DNA of 64,000 nucleotides from Rhizobium sp. TH135 (GCF_002855515.1 NZ_PKRP01000005.1:248001-312000); one strand, 5' to 3'. Shown: positions 33,399 to 44,229, counted from the first letter of the stretch. The notes: generated from the sequence alone by a model not told the origin. Made by a program: numbers and translations.

Positions 33399-34925
33399 AT
33401 GTCGATGATCAACACAGCCGAATTGAACCGTCTGGCCGAGCGCTATCCGCAGGTGCTGGAGCGTAGTCTCTGGCAACGCTACCGGATCCCTTTCTCGATT
33501 GGCATCCTGGCCTTCTACCTCCTGTTCTGCTGGTGGTTTTTCGCCATCGGCAAAACCATCTCCCAGGCCAATTGGGGTATCGCCGGCAACTATCTGGCCG
33601 ACTGGGTATCCTACGAAATCAGACCGGAATTCGACATCGATCGGGATGGTGCCATCACCGTCACCTATCCCCGTTTCGACCCGATCGGCCCCAACCCAAA
33701 TCCCGACTGGATCGAGACGACGCGCGAAACGATCACCCGCACAGAGCCGGCGCCCTCTGCGGCAGCGGCTCCGGCGCCGAGCGTTGTGAAACCGAGCTCC
33801 ACGTTCAGCTTCATGACGTCGCCGACGCCCCAGGCACAATCCGGGACAGCTCCCACCGAAAACGCGGTTACCGCGCCAAACGTGGCGACTGAAGAGGTCA
33901 TCACGGAAGCCCGGATTGCACTGTCTGGCAGCGCCCGGATCGAGCTTGCCGGCGAGCGCGTGATGCTGGTGCGCGGCGACGAAACCGTGACACTGCTGCT
34001 CGACCAGCAGCGGGACACTGTCACCATTGAGGGCAGCAGCGCTGACTGGGTGGAGCAGCGCCTCGAAGGCGGCCGTGTCATTGCTTACTTCGGCTCGGCC
34101 GGCTGGATCGACGTGTCGTCCGATCGCGTCCGGGTGCGCAAACGCTTCTTCGGTTGGGAAAACTTTGTCTTCGACACCAACTCGCCCTTCTTCGGCCTGT
34201 CCGCCGGGCAAGTGTTCGACAAGGTGACCTCCGGTGACCGCATCGATCCGAAGATGAGCAACCTGGCGCTCGCCTGGAACAACATCCTCTACAATGCCTC
34301 CTGGCAACATCTGGACGTCTGGACCAAGCTTCTTCAGACCATCGTCATGGCCTTCATGGGCACTCTGCTCGCCATGCTGATCGCCTTTCCGCTCTCCTTC
34401 GTCGCTGCCCGCAACATCACCCGCAACCGGCCGATCAACCAGATCACCAAGCGCTTCTTCGACTTTGTACGATCCGTCGACATGCTGATCTGGGCCCTGT
34501 TCTTCACCCGTGCCTTTGGCCCCGGGCCGCTTGCCGGCATTTCCGCGATCTTCGTCACCGACACGGGCACGCTCGGAAAACTCTACGCCGAGGCATTGGA
34601 AAACATCGACGACAAGCAGCGTGAAGGCGTCAAATCGGTCGGCGCCCCGACAGCAGCCGTGCAACGCTTTGGCGTGCTGCCCCAGGTCATGCCGGTCTTT
34701 GCCTCCCAGGCCCTCTATTTCTGGGAATCCAACACCCGGTCGGCAACGATCATCGGCGCGGTCGGTGCTGGCGGCATCGGTCTCAAGCTCTGGGAAGCCA
34801 TGCGCACAAATTCCGACTGGGAAAATGTCGCCTATATGGTTCTTCTAATTCTGGTCGTGGTGTTCATTTTCGATGCCATCTCCAATAGCCTGCGCTCGCG
34901 CCTGATCGGCAAGAGTCGCCACTGA
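33399..34925 (+). CDS. phnE2: phosphonate ABC transporter permease PhnE2 with large insertion
   Basis: At 508 residues this is far longer than a usual PhnE (roughly 260-300). Residues about 28-50 form the first membrane segment (IPFSIGILAFYLLFCWWFF). The permease core starts near residue 287 and contains TKLLQTIVMAFMGTLLAMLI and the signature SATIIGAVGAGGIGLKLWEA. Between them lie some 230 residues facing the periplasm if topology is conserved: an Asp/Pro-rich part, an Ala/Pro/Thr linker (about residues 115-160) and a beta-rich segment (RIALSGSARIELAGERVMLV to WIDVSSDRVRVRKRFFG). No known domain was recognised in it. ATG 33399 follows phnE1 closely. Confidence 0.92.
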   Translation: MSMINTAELNRLAERYPQVLERSLWQRYRIPFSIGILAFYLLFCWWFFAIGKTISQANWGIAGNYLADWVSYEIRPEFDIDRDGAITVTYPRFDPIGPNPNPDWIETTRETITRTEPAPSAAAAPAPSVVKPSSTFSFMTSPTPQAQSGTAPTENAVTAPNVATEEVITEARIALSGSARIELAGERVMLVRGDETVTLLLDQQRDTVTIEGSSADWVEQRLEGGRVIAYFGSAGWIDVSSDRVRVRKRFFGWENFVFDTNSPFFGLSAGQVFDKVTSGDRIDPKMSNLALAWNNILYNASWQHLDVWTKLLQTIVMAFMGTLLAMLIAFPLSFVAARNITRNRPINQITKRFFDFVRSVDMLIWALFFTRAFGPGPLAGISAIFVTDTGTLGKLYAEALENIDDKQREGVKSVGAPTAAVQRFGVLPQVMPVFASQALYFWESNTRSATIIGAVGAGGIGLKLWEAMRTNSDWENVAYMVLLILVVVFIFDAISNSLRSRLIGKSRH

Positions 34926-34977
34926 CTGCGCGGTGCGGGAACACCAACCCGCACCGCCCGATACGAAAGACATACCC

Positions 34978-35679
34978 TTGCGTTATGCCATCTACTTTTC
35001 ACCGACCGCAGATGATCCGCTGACCCGTGCAGCGGCGACTTGGCTGGGTCGCGACGCCTTCACCGGGGAACTCAATCACCGGACGGCAGAGCACGACCTC
35101 ACGGTGGAAGAACTGGACGAACTCACGGCCGATCCGCGGCGCTACGGCTTTCATGCGACGCTGAAGGCACCCTTTCATCTGGCGGATGGTGAAAGCGAGG
35201 CAGATCTGCTGGCCGCCCTTGCCGCATTCGCGGAGGAAACTGCACCTTTCGACATTCCATCGGTCGTCGTCGAGCAGATCGGACCATTCTTTGCTCTGGT
35301 TCCGCAGACGCCGCATCAACCGCTGCAGCAATTCGCAGCCAGCGTCGTCGATAGTTTCGAGCCGTTTCGTGCGCCACTCTCCGAGACCGACATTCGGAGG
35401 CGAAAGCCGGACAGTCTGCCCCCGCAACAGCGCGAAAACCTGATGCGCTGGGGCTATCCTTACGTCTTCGATGAGTTCCGTTTTCACATGACCTTGACCG
35501 GCCCTGTCCCGGAAGCCCAAGCACCTGGTATGGCGAGGCTTCTGGGCGACCGTTTTGCCGATTTCGTCGGGCGTCCCCTCCGGATCGACGGGCTTGCGCT
35601 CTTCGTCGAGCCCGAACGCGGCGCCCCTTTCCTCGTCCATTCACGGCTGCCATTGAGGGCCGCACAACCGAACGGCTGA
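34978..35679 (+). CDS. DUF1045 phosphonate-locus protein, 2H phosphoesterase-like
   Basis: This 233-residue cytoplasmic protein is known from phn operons but has no settled function. It carries two H-x-T motifs, in RYGFHATLKAPFHL (about residue 60) and FRFHMTLTGPVPE (about residue 170). This is the hallmark of the 2H phosphoesterase superfamily (LigT/ThpR, cyclic phosphodiesterases). TTG 34978 gives MRYAIYFSPTADDPLT, the usual family start; the frame is open back to a GTG at 34933 without support. The neighbouring phnM and phnN flank the PhnP step of the pathway, and no phnP is in the window, so ring opening of ribose cyclic phosphate is a reasoned guess. Confidence 0.87.
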   Translation: MRYAIYFSPTADDPLTRAAATWLGRDAFTGELNHRTAEHDLTVEELDELTADPRRYGFHATLKAPFHLADGESEADLLAALAAFAEETAPFDIPSVVVEQIGPFFALVPQTPHQPLQQFAASVVDSFEPFRAPLSETDIRRRKPDSLPPQQRENLMRWGYPYVFDEFRFHMTLTGPVPEAQAPGMARLLGDRFADFVGRPLRIDGLALFVEPERGAPFLVHSRLPLRAAQPNG

Positions 35680-35683
35680 TCCC

Positions 35684-36820
35684 ATGTCCGAACAGATCTT
35701 CTCAAATGCCCGCATCGTCCTCGAAGACCGGATCGTCGAGGGCAGCGTCGTCATCCGCGACGGCAAGATTGCAGCGATCGACGAGGGTTCGAGCCGCACC
35801 GGCGAGGACTTCGGCGGCGACTACCTGATCCCCGGCCTCGTCGAACTGCACACCGATCACCTGGAATCGCATTATTCGCCCCGCCCCGGCGTGCGCTGGC
35901 ACATGACCTCCGCCATCCAGGCGCACGACGCCCAGATCGTCACCTCTGGTATCACCACCGTATTCGATTGCCTGCGCATGGGCTCGGACGAGGACGGCGG
36001 CTTCGACAAGGGCGAGATGCGCGACATGGCGGACGCTATTCAGGCCGCCGAACGCGACGACCGCCTGCGGGCCGAACACCTGATCCACCTGCGCTGCGAA
36101 GTCGCCTCCGACAATGTGCTCGATCATTTCGCCGATTTCGAAAACGATCCGCATGTGCGTCTGGTCTCCTTGATGGATCACTCCCCGGGCCAGCGCCAGT
36201 TCCAGACGATGGAACAGTACACGCTCTACTACAAGACCAAGCGCGGCCTGACTGACGAGCAGTTCGCCCGCTTTGTCGAAAGCCGCCTTTCGCTGTCGGA
36301 GCGCTTTTCGACGGTGCATCGCGATGCGCTCGCCAAGGCCTGCGCCGAGCGCGGCATCACGGTCGCCAGCCATGACGACGCGACGCTTGCCCATGTCGAG
36401 GAAGCAAAGGGCCATGGCGTGAAGCTCGCGGAATTCCCGACCAGCTTCGAGGCGGCTGAGGCCTCGCACAAGTCGGGCATGAGCGTGCTGATGGGGGCGC
36501 CGAACGTCGTGCGCGGCAAGTCCCATTCCGGCAACATCGCCGCCCGCGATCTCGCAAAGCGTGGCGTCCTCGACGTCCTGTCCTCAGACTACGTGCCGCT
36601 GAGCCTCCTGCATGCAAGCTTCGTTCTCGCAGACGAGATCGACGGCATTTCCCTGCCCCAGGCCGTTGCCATGGTCACTGCAACGCCGGCCCGCACGGTC
36701 AGCCTGTCAGATCGGGGCCGGATCGAAACCGGCCTGCGCGCAGACCTCGTCCGTGTCCGCCGCGATGAGGGCGTCCCGGTCATCCGCGCCGTCTGGCGGG
36801 AAGGACGCCGGGTCGCCTGA
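35684..36820 (+). CDS. phnM: RPn triphosphate diphosphatase PhnM
   Basis: This 378-residue amidohydrolase-fold enzyme removes diphosphate from alpha-D-ribose 1-methylphosphonate 5-triphosphate. It shows the metal motif GLVELHTDHLESHYSPRPGV near residue 52. It also has the PhnM-specific VSLMDHSPGQRQFQ and GAPNVVRGKSHSGN, and SSDYVPLSLLHA near residue 300. It starts 4 bp after the DUF1045 gene and its last base is shared with the phnN start (TGATG). Confidence 0.95.
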   Translation: MSEQIFSNARIVLEDRIVEGSVVIRDGKIAAIDEGSSRTGEDFGGDYLIPGLVELHTDHLESHYSPRPGVRWHMTSAIQAHDAQIVTSGITTVFDCLRMGSDEDGGFDKGEMRDMADAIQAAERDDRLRAEHLIHLRCEVASDNVLDHFADFENDPHVRLVSLMDHSPGQRQFQTMEQYTLYYKTKRGLTDEQFARFVESRLSLSERFSTVHRDALAKACAERGITVASHDDATLAHVEEAKGHGVKLAEFPTSFEAAEASHKSGMSVLMGAPNVVRGKSHSGNIAARDLAKRGVLDVLSSDYVPLSLLHASFVLADEIDGISLPQAVAMVTATPARTVSLSDRGRIETGLRADLVRVRRDEGVPVIRAVWREGRRVA

Positions 36821-37419
36821 TGACGCAAGCCGCAAAAGACAAGGTAGCGCAGAACGAACCGGCGAGCGGCATCTTGATTGCCGTGGTTGGCCCGAGCGGT
36901 GTCGGCAAGGACAGCCTGATGGACATCGCACGGCACCACTTTGCCGACAGGCGCGATATCCGCTTCGTGCGCCGCATGATCACGCGCCCGGAAGGATCCA
37001 CCGGCGAGAACCATAATGCTGTGACACCAGAAGCCTTCGACGAGCTCGCCCGCTCCGGCGCATTCGCGGTGCACTGGCAGGCTCACGGTTTAGGCTACGG
37101 CATCCCCGCAGATGTCCACCTTGACCTCGCCGCTGGCCATATTGTCATCGCCAACGGCTCCCGCTCCGCCCTCGACGCTTTCCGCAATGCCTTTCCGCAT
37201 CTCCTGGTGGTCAATGTCACCGCCCGCCCGGACGTGCTGGCCAAACGCCTTGCCGCCCGCGGCCGCGAGACAGCGGCCGACATCGAGGCACGCCTCGCTC
37301 GCTCGACAACCGCTTTGCCAGCGAATCTGAGCGTCGCAAACATCGACAACAGCGGCGAGCTTGAGGCTGCCGGGCAGGAGCTGATCGAGTTGATCGAGGG
37401 ACTGTTGCGCGAGGCATAA
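36820..37419 (+). CDS. phnN: ribose 1,5-bisphosphate phosphokinase PhnN
   Basis: This 199-residue guanylate-kinase-like enzyme phosphorylates ribose 1,5-bisphosphate to PRPP, the final step of the C-P lyase route. The P-loop is VVGPSGVGKDSLMD (about residue 30). It also has RFVRRMITRPEGSTGENHNA and LARSGAFAVHWQAHGLGYGI, both typical PhnN signatures. It overlaps phnM by one base and ends the transporter-MN unit; the next gene is 318 bp away. Confidence 0.94.
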   Translation: MTQAAKDKVAQNEPASGILIAVVGPSGVGKDSLMDIARHHFADRRDIRFVRRMITRPEGSTGENHNAVTPEAFDELARSGAFAVHWQAHGLGYGIPADVHLDLAAGHIVIANGSRSALDAFRNAFPHLLVVNVTARPDVLAKRLAARGRETAADIEARLARSTTALPANLSVANIDNSGELEAAGQELIELIEGLLREA

Positions 37420-37737
37420 GCTTCGATTCGGCTATCGACGCAAAATAATGCTCGGTCCCTTCGGCCCACATTGATCGACACTGGATGGTGCATGGTTGTA
37501 TCATTGCGGCAACTCGACCTCCGCGGCGCGATCAATACGACAGTTTTCCCCGCTTTCGTCTTGACTCCATAGGGGACGTCACGTATGCGACGCTCGACTA
37601 AAAGCGTAGGCGAACTGCGCCTTGTGTTCTTCGCGCGAGCGAAGTTGAACCGGCGGAACGAAGGTTCCGCTCCTCCGACTGGCAAAAAGACGGCCCCTTG
37701 CAAGAGGAGAGCCGGAACGAACATGAAAGGATAAACA
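37420..37737. other. 318-bp gap and leader of rplU
   Basis: No supported gene is present. The right half holds a probable promoter and about 150 bases of 5' leader of the rplU-rpmA mRNA. The leader has the inverted repeat CGGCGGAACGAAGG/CCTCCG-like G/C tracts near 37651-37680. CAAGAGGAG and AAAGGA lie before the start codon. An autoregulatory L21 leader is possible but I recognise no known motif. Confidence 0.5.
37561..37589 (+). promoter_or_regulatory. probable sigma-70 promoter of rplU
   Basis: TTGACT (37561-37566), a 17-bp spacer and TATGCG (37584-37589) fit a housekeeping promoter, with a CTT-rich stretch just before the -35 as is common in rhizobia. Confidence 0.55.
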
Positions 37738-38052
37738 ATGTTCGCAGTCATCAAAACTGGCGGTAAGCAGTACCGCGTCAACGCCAACGACGTGCTGACC
37801 ATCGAAAAGCTGGAAGCCGAAGCTGGTGCAACCATCGAATTCACCGAGATCCTGATCGTCGGCGAAGGCGAAACAGCGACCATCGGCGCGCCCTTCGTGG
37901 CCGGCGCCAAGGTCACGGCCGAAGTTGTCGAGCAGATGCGCGGCAAGAAGGTCATCGCCTTCAAGAAGCGTCGTCGTCAGAACTCCAAGCGTTCGCGCGG
38001 CCATCGTCAGCACCACACCGTGGTGCGTATCACCGACATCGTCGCAGCCTGA
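37738..38052 (+). CDS. rplU: 50S ribosomal protein L21
   Basis: This 104-residue protein starts [20 protein letters not shown], the L21 signature. It ends with the basic tail region [20 protein letters not shown], which binds 23S rRNA. AAAGGATAAACA precedes ATG. It forms the usual operon with rpmA 33 bp downstream and Obg-region genes beyond, as in other alphaproteobacteria. Length is normal. Confidence 0.98.
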   Translation: MFAVIKTGGKQYRVNANDVLTIEKLEAEAGATIEFTEILIVGEGETATIGAPFVAGAKVTAEVVEQMRGKKVIAFKKRRRQNSKRSRGHRQHHTVVRITDIVAA

Positions 38053-38085
38053 AACGCTGATAACTAGGTTTAAAGGAGCAATCCA

Positions 38086-38355
38086 ATGGCACACAAAAAA
38101 GCTGGCGGTTCCTCGCGCAACGGTCGCGATTCCAATTCCAAGCGCCTCGGCGTGAAGAAGTTCGGTGGCGAAGTCGTCATTCCGGGCAACATCATCGTGC
38201 GTCAGCGCGGCACCCAGTGGCATCCGGGCGCAAACGTCGGCATGGGCAAGGACCATACCCTCTTTGCACTCACGGCGGGCAATGTGGACTACCGTACGAA
38301 GGCCAATGGCCGCGTATACGTGTCGATCATGCCGAAAGCCGAAGCAGCGGAATAA
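38086..38355 (+). CDS. rpmA: 50S ribosomal protein L27
   Basis: This 89-residue protein starts [20 protein letters not shown] and continues [20 protein letters not shown] with [20 protein letters not shown], all classical L27. The N-terminal tail reaches the peptidyl-transferase centre. A good AAAGGAGCAATCC site precedes the ATG. A perfect long terminator hairpin follows 65 bp later. Confidence 0.98.
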   Translation: MAHKKAGGSSRNGRDSNSKRLGVKKFGGEVVIPGNIIVRQRGTQWHPGANVGMGKDHTLFALTAGNVDYRTKANGRVYVSIMPKAEAAE

Positions 38356-38420
38356 GCCGGTAGCGCTCTAAAACAGCCGGCGTCTCATCGACCCGGCTGG
38401 CCGCATCAGGTTCAGTTTAG

Positions 38421-38456
38421 AAAAAAGGGGAGATGGGGCGCCATCTCCCCTTTTTT
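38421..38456. terminator. terminator after rpmA
   Basis: GGGGAGATGG (38427-38436) pairs perfectly with CCATCTCCCC (38441-38450) around GGCG. It is flanked by six As and six Ts, which extend the stem to 16 bp and make it usable on both strands. Confidence 0.93.
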
Positions 38457-38481
38457 CTTGTCCAACGAAGGAGACTGAACC

Positions 38482-39120
38482 ATGCAAAGTCTGATGTTGA
38501 GGGATGACCAATCACGGTCACCCGAAGAACAACCAAGGCCTGATCGGCCGAGGAGTGATTGCCCTGTCTTGTTGTCGCAACGGCTCGTCCTGCGCGCACC
38601 CCACATCGAAGACATCGACGCCCTTGCCCATCTCGCCAACAACGCCGCAATCGCCACCATGGTGGCCCGCATGCCGCATCCTTACACGGCGAAAGACGCG
38701 GCCGACTTCGTGCGACGCACGAATATCGGCGAGATTGGCAAGTGCGTCTATGCCATCACAAAAGCGGATAACGGCGAGTTTCTCGGTTGCTGCGCGCTGG
38801 AGCCCAACCCGGCCGACGATACCATTCTGGAAATGGGTTACTGGCTGGGCGAACCCTACTGGAACAGGGGTTATGCCACTGAAGCAGCCCATGCGTTGAT
38901 CGACATGGCCTTCCGCACCCGCGAATGGGTGAGCCGCATCGATGCGCGTTGCCGGGTGACCAACATCGCCTCCCGTCGCGTCATCCAGAAGTCCGGATTC
39001 CAGTTCCAGGGCACCGGCATGGTCGGCAACCTTGCCATGGGCGGCCCGGTCCCCGTCGAATGGTACAGGCTCGATCGAAAGACCTGGCTGTCCCTGAAGA
39101 GCTGGGGGGAAATGCGATGA
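38482..39120 (+). CDS. GNAT family N-acetyltransferase (RimJ/RimL-like)
   Basis: This 212-residue protein has the RimJ-type pattern LSQRLVLRAPHIEDIDALAH and acetyl-CoA-binding motif A in GYWLGEPYWNRGYATEAAHA (about residue 125). NIASRRVIQKSGFQFQG follows. Such proteins acetylate N-termini or small amines. It lies between the rpmA terminator and a second GNAT gene whose ATG overlaps its TGA, and this pair is a common companion of rpmA-obg in Rhizobiaceae. Substrate unknown. Confidence 0.9.
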   Translation: MQSLMLRDDQSRSPEEQPRPDRPRSDCPVLLSQRLVLRAPHIEDIDALAHLANNAAIATMVARMPHPYTAKDAADFVRRTNIGEIGKCVYAITKADNGEFLGCCALEPNPADDTILEMGYWLGEPYWNRGYATEAAHALIDMAFRTREWVSRIDARCRVTNIASRRVIQKSGFQFQGTGMVGNLAMGGPVPVEWYRLDRKTWLSLKSWGEMR

Positions 39121-39704
39121 GCGCGATGCTGGCAGAAAGACCAACCGTTGCGCCATCCGTGCCCGGCCCCTGCCCGGTCATCCAAACGGCACGCCTCGTC
39201 CTGCGTCCGCACCGGATGCAGGACGCCGATGCGATCGTCACATCGCTCAGCGACTTCGCCGTAGCCCGGATGTTGACGCGCGTACCCGTTCCCTACGACC
39301 AGGAGGACGGCCGTGACTGGCTGAACATGGTGACTTCGGGGATGAAGCCCGACTGGCATTTCGCCATCACGCTCGATGGTGTCCATGTCGGCGTGGCATC
39401 CCTGGAGGTCCGCCATGGCCTCTGGCACATCGGCTACTGGCTGAACCGCTTCTATTGGGGCAAGGGCCTGATGTCGGAGGCGGTTGATGCCGCCGTCGAC
39501 CGCTTCTTGATGCGCATGCCACAAGCCGAAATCCTGGGTGGCGCTTTCGCCGACAACCCGGCCTCGCTGCGACTGCTGGAGGCAAGAGGCTTCCAGATCA
39601 CGGGCGTCCGGGATGTCTTCTCCAAGGCGCGCAACACCATGGTGCCGCTCGTCGAATCAAGGCTATCGCAGGCGGACTTCGCCAACCGCCACCGCAAATC
39701 ATAG
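39117..39704 (+). CDS. GNAT family N-acetyltransferase (second of pair)
   Basis: This 195-residue paralogue-like protein has IQTARLVLRPHRMQDADAIV at the N-terminus, GYWLNRFYWGKGLMSEAVDA as the acetyl-CoA site (about residue 115) and ADNPASLRLLEARGFQITG afterwards. It starts inside the stop of the preceding GNAT gene (ATGA), so the two are made together. They share the same family but only moderate similarity, so the duplication is old. Substrate unknown. Confidence 0.9.
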   Translation: MSAMLAERPTVAPSVPGPCPVIQTARLVLRPHRMQDADAIVTSLSDFAVARMLTRVPVPYDQEDGRDWLNMVTSGMKPDWHFAITLDGVHVGVASLEVRHGLWHIGYWLNRFYWGKGLMSEAVDAAVDRFLMRMPQAEILGGAFADNPASLRLLEARGFQITGVRDVFSKARNTMVPLVESRLSQADFANRHRKS

Positions 39705-39737
39705 CCGACGATACTCCGGGCGCCCGCCGCCCGGAGT

Positions 39738-40601
39738 TCATGCCTCCGCGAGTTCTACCCAGACCGGAAAATGGTCTGATCCGCGGGCGGAATTATCCAC
39801 CTGACAGGCCTTGAGACGCCCGGTGAGGCCACCACTGATGAAGCAATAATCGAGATGCATACGCCGCGATCCATCGTCGCTGATCCAGCTATAGCCGTCC
39901 GTCGGGCGAGACTTCAGATGCGCCTCGGCATCGGTGGGGTAGCCCGCGCGGGGCGTGCGCCCGTAATAGGCGTCGTTCCGACCGACCATGGAGATGTATT
40001 CCGCACCTTCCGGTTCCATGTTGAAGTCCCCCATGATCAGGAACTCCGCCGGCAGCGGCGGATCCGGCAGGCCGAATTCGTTGACGCCCGTCAAGGCTCC
40101 ACCTTCCTCGGCATAGAGTTGAACGCGATCCTTGAGGAAGACGATTTGTGCAAGCCGCTCGTCCGGCGAGATGTGATCGAGATGAACCGAATAGACCCGC
40201 AGCGCGCCGCCCGGAGCCTCGATGACCGTTTCCAGCGCGCCGCGCTGCAGGTTGAGCTTGTCGAATGTCCGGTTGCGCGGCAAAAGCAGGTTGCGGCTGG
40301 CGCGGATCGGATAGCGCGACAGCACCATGTTGCCGAACTGGAAACGCCGCTCGCGCAGCCGGCCATCGACCATCGCATGATCGACCAGCACGTCACAGGC
40401 CGGACCGAAAGCGGCAAAATAGGTGGGAAAGAGCGCCGAAAAGGTCTCGACCAGATCGGCGTAGTCGTTCCGGCTATAACCGCGCGTGACTTCCTGCAAC
40501 GCGATGACGTCCGCCTCACGGATGCTGTCGGCGATCCGGCCCGGGTCGAAACGCCCGTCCTGGCCGAAACCATACTGGATGTTGTAGCTTACGAACTTCA
40601 C
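39738..40601 (-). CDS. endonuclease/exonuclease/phosphatase family protein
   Basis: This 287-residue protein contains the whole motif series of the family: KFVSYNIQYGFG, DVIALQEVTRG, VYSVHLDHISPDER, LIMGDFNMEPEGAEY and the final ARGSDHFPVWVEL. Metal-dependent phosphodiester or phosphoester cleavage is expected, but DNA, lipid or inositol-phosphate substrates cannot be told apart. GTG 40601 is the likely start, with GGAGG 12 bases upstream. Frames that go on to 41075 are antisense to obg. It is convergent with the GNAT pair and divergent from obg. Confidence 0.88.
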   Translation of the reverse strand: MKFVSYNIQYGFGQDGRFDPGRIADSIREADVIALQEVTRGYSRNDYADLVETFSALFPTYFAAFGPACDVLVDHAMVDGRLRERRFQFGNMVLSRYPIRASRNLLLPRNRTFDKLNLQRGALETVIEAPGGALRVYSVHLDHISPDERLAQIVFLKDRVQLYAEEGGALTGVNEFGLPDPPLPAEFLIMGDFNMEPEGAEYISMVGRNDAYYGRTPRAGYPTDAEAHLKSRPTDGYSWISDDGSRRMHLDYCFISGGLTGRLKACQVDNSARGSDHFPVWVELAEA

Positions 40602-40613
40602 GATACTCTTTGA

Positions 40614-41776
<1,163 letters not shown>

Positions 41777-41777
<1 letters not shown>

Positions 41778-42952
41778 TGTCCACCCGGCTCCGCTCGCTC
41801 TCCCGCGTCAAGCGGGTCGTCATCAAGATCGGCTCTGCCCTTCTGGTCGATCGCGGTTCCGGCATCAGGAAAGCCTGGCTCGATGCCATCTCGGATGACA
41901 TCGCAGCTCTGAAGGCCCGTGGGACCGACGTGCTCGTCGTCTCCTCGGGCGCCATCGCGCTCGGCCGCACCGTGCTCGACATGCCCTCCGGCGCCCTGAA
42001 GCTCGAAGAGAGCCAGGCCTGTGCAGCCGTCGGCCAGATTGCGCTCGCACGTCACTGGTCGGAAAGCCTCTCGCGCCATCAGATGGTCGCCGGCCAGGTT
42101 CTGCTGACGCTCGGCGATACCGAAGAGCGCCGCCGCTATCTCAACGCGCGCGCCACTCTGAACCAGCTTTTGAAGATCGGCGCCGTACCGATCATCAACG
42201 AGAACGATACGGTCGCAACGACTGAAATCCGCTACGGCGACAACGATCGCCTGGCCGCCCGCGTCGCCACGATGGCGGGTGCCGACCTTCTCGTCCTGCT
42301 CTCCGATATCGACGGTCTCTACACGGCGCCCCCGCATCTTGATCCAGAAGCGAAATTCCTCGACACGATTGAGGAAATCACGCCCGCGATCGAAGCCATG
42401 GCCGGCGGCGCGGCCTCCGAACTGTCGCGCGGCGGCATGCGCACCAAGATCGATGCCGGCAAGATCGCAACCAGCGCCGGCTGCGCCATGATCATCGCGT
42501 CCGGCAAGACCATGAACCCGCTCGCAGCCATCGAGAACGGCGCTCGCCATTCCTGGTTCGCCGCGTCCCAATCTCCGGTCACGGCACGCAAGACCTGGAT
42601 CGCCGGTCAATTACAGCCGGCGGGCACTCTTCAGGTCGACAATGGCGCCGAAGGCGCACTCCGCTCCGGCAAAAGCCTGTTGCCGGCCGGTGTCCGTTCG
42701 GTTTCCGGTGCCTTCCATCGCGGCGATACCGTTTCCATCGTCACGACCGAGGGGCGCGAGATTGCCCGTGGCCTGGCGGGTTACGACGCAGACGAAGCGC
42801 GCCGGATCTGCGGTCGCAAATCCAACGAAATCGAGAAGATCCTCGGTTATCCCGGACGCGCCGCCATGATCCATCGAGACGACCTCGTGATGACCGAACT
42901 CGGACAGCGGGATGCCGCAGCCGCAGACCGGAAGGATGCAGCCCATGCTTGA
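41777..42952 (+). CDS. proB: glutamate 5-kinase
   Basis: This 391-residue enzyme catalyses the first step of proline synthesis. It has an amino-acid-kinase domain ([51 protein letters not shown]) and a C-terminal PUA domain (residues about 280-370, ending [20 protein letters not shown]). It is translationally coupled to obg and overlaps proA by 8 bp. Activity is normally feedback-inhibited by proline through the kinase domain. Confidence 0.97.
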
Positions 42953-44228
42953 TACCGTGTCGAACCAAAATTCCGTCGAAGGCCTGATGCTGGATATCGG
43001 TCGACGCGCCCGCGCGGCTGCACGCCCGCTGGCGATCGCCTCGACCGAAGCCAAGAACAAGGCGCTCTTGGCCATGGCCGATGCGCTTGTATCCGCCGAA
43101 GCGGACATCCTTGCCGCCAATGCGATCGACCTCAAGAATGCTGCAGAGGCAGGCGTCGCCGCCTCCTTTATCGACCGCCTGACCCTGAATTCCGACCGCG
43201 TCGCAGCCATCGCACAGTCGATGCGCGAGATTGCTGAATTGCCGGATCCCGTCGGCTCCATCATCGCCGAATGGGATCGCCCCAACGGCCTGCATATCGA
43301 GCGCGTCCGCACGCCGCTTGGTGTTATCGGCGTCATCTATGAGAGCCGACCGAACGTGACGGCCGATGCCGGCGCGCTGTGCCTCAAGGCCGGCAATGCC
43401 GTCATCCTGCGCGGCGGCTCCGATTCCGCCAATTCTTCGCGTCTTATTCATGCCTGCCTGGTCAAGGGCCTCGTTGCGGCCGGCCTGCCCGCCGATGCGA
43501 TCCAGCTCGTGCCGACCACCGATCGCGCCGCCGTGGGTGCGCTTCTTTCCGGGCTCGACGGATCGGTCGACGTGATTGTTCCGCGTGGCGGCAAGAGCCT
43601 CGTTGCGCGTGTCCAGCAGGAAGCCCGCGTACCAGTCTTCGCCCATCTCGAGGGTCTCTGCCATGTCTATGTCGACGGCTCTGCCGATCTCGACATGGCG
43701 AACAAGATTGTCGTCAACGCCAAGATGCGGCGGACCGGCATCTGCGGATCTGCCGAAACCCTGCTGATCGACAGCGCGGCAATCGCCACCCATCTGCAGC
43801 CGCTGATCGAGGCGCTGACGGAAGCCGGTTGCGAAGTCCGCGCCTCGGCCACAGTGCTGCGCATCATTCCAGGCCTCAAGGCCGCGACCGATGAGGACTG
43901 GCGTACCGAATATCTCGACGCGATCATCTCCGTTGCTGTTGTCGATGGCATCGGTGGCGCCATTGATCACATAGCCCGCTATTCGTCGAACCACACGGAA
44001 GCGGTGATCGCCGAAGACCCTGCAGTGGTCGAACGCTTCTTCAATGAGATTGATTCAGCCATCCTGCTGCACAATGCCTCGACGCAATTTGCAGACGGTG
44101 GCGAGTTCGGCATGGGCGGCGAGATCGGCATTGCGACCGGCAAGATGCATGCTCGCGGCCCGGTCGGCGTCGAACAGCTCACGTCGTTCAAGTACCGCGT
44201 TCGCGGCAACGGCCAGGTCCGTCCCTGA
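42945..44228 (+). CDS. proA: gamma-glutamyl phosphate reductase
   Basis: This 427-residue enzyme catalyses the second step of proline synthesis, using NADPH. It has an aldehyde-dehydrogenase-like fold with catalytic Cys in [16 protein letters not shown] (about residue 264). The nucleotide region [20 protein letters not shown] and the family end [20 protein letters not shown] are present. I chose ATG 42945 ([10 protein letters not shown]), with GGAAGGATG upstream, rather than a longer frame inside proB. nadD follows immediately. Confidence 0.97.
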   Translation: MLDTVSNQNSVEGLMLDIGRRARAAARPLAIASTEAKNKALLAMADALVSAEADILAANAIDLKNAAEAGVAASFIDRLTLNSDRVAAIAQSMREIAELPDPVGSIIAEWDRPNGLHIERVRTPLGVIGVIYESRPNVTADAGALCLKAGNAVILRGGSDSANSSRLIHACLVKGLVAAGLPADAIQLVPTTDRAAVGALLSGLDGSVDVIVPRGGKSLVARVQQEARVPVFAHLEGLCHVYVDGSADLDMANKIVVNAKMRRTGICGSAETLLIDSAAIATHLQPLIEALTEAGCEVRASATVLRIIPGLKAATDEDWRTEYLDAIISVAVVDGIGGAIDHIARYSSNHTEAVIAEDPAVVERFFNEIDSAILLHNASTQFADGGEFGMGGEIGIATGKMHARGPVGVEQLTSFKYRVRGNGQVRP

Positions 44229-44229
44229 C

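Noticed and set aside
37420..37737. Known riboswitch in the rplU leader
   Set aside because: No conserved riboswitch core such as TPP, SAM or cobalamin elements was recognised; only a plain leader with a promoter is supported.
43379..43894. Alternative frames inside proA and other core genes
   Set aside because: They lack ribosome-binding sites and overlap fully conserved enzymes.
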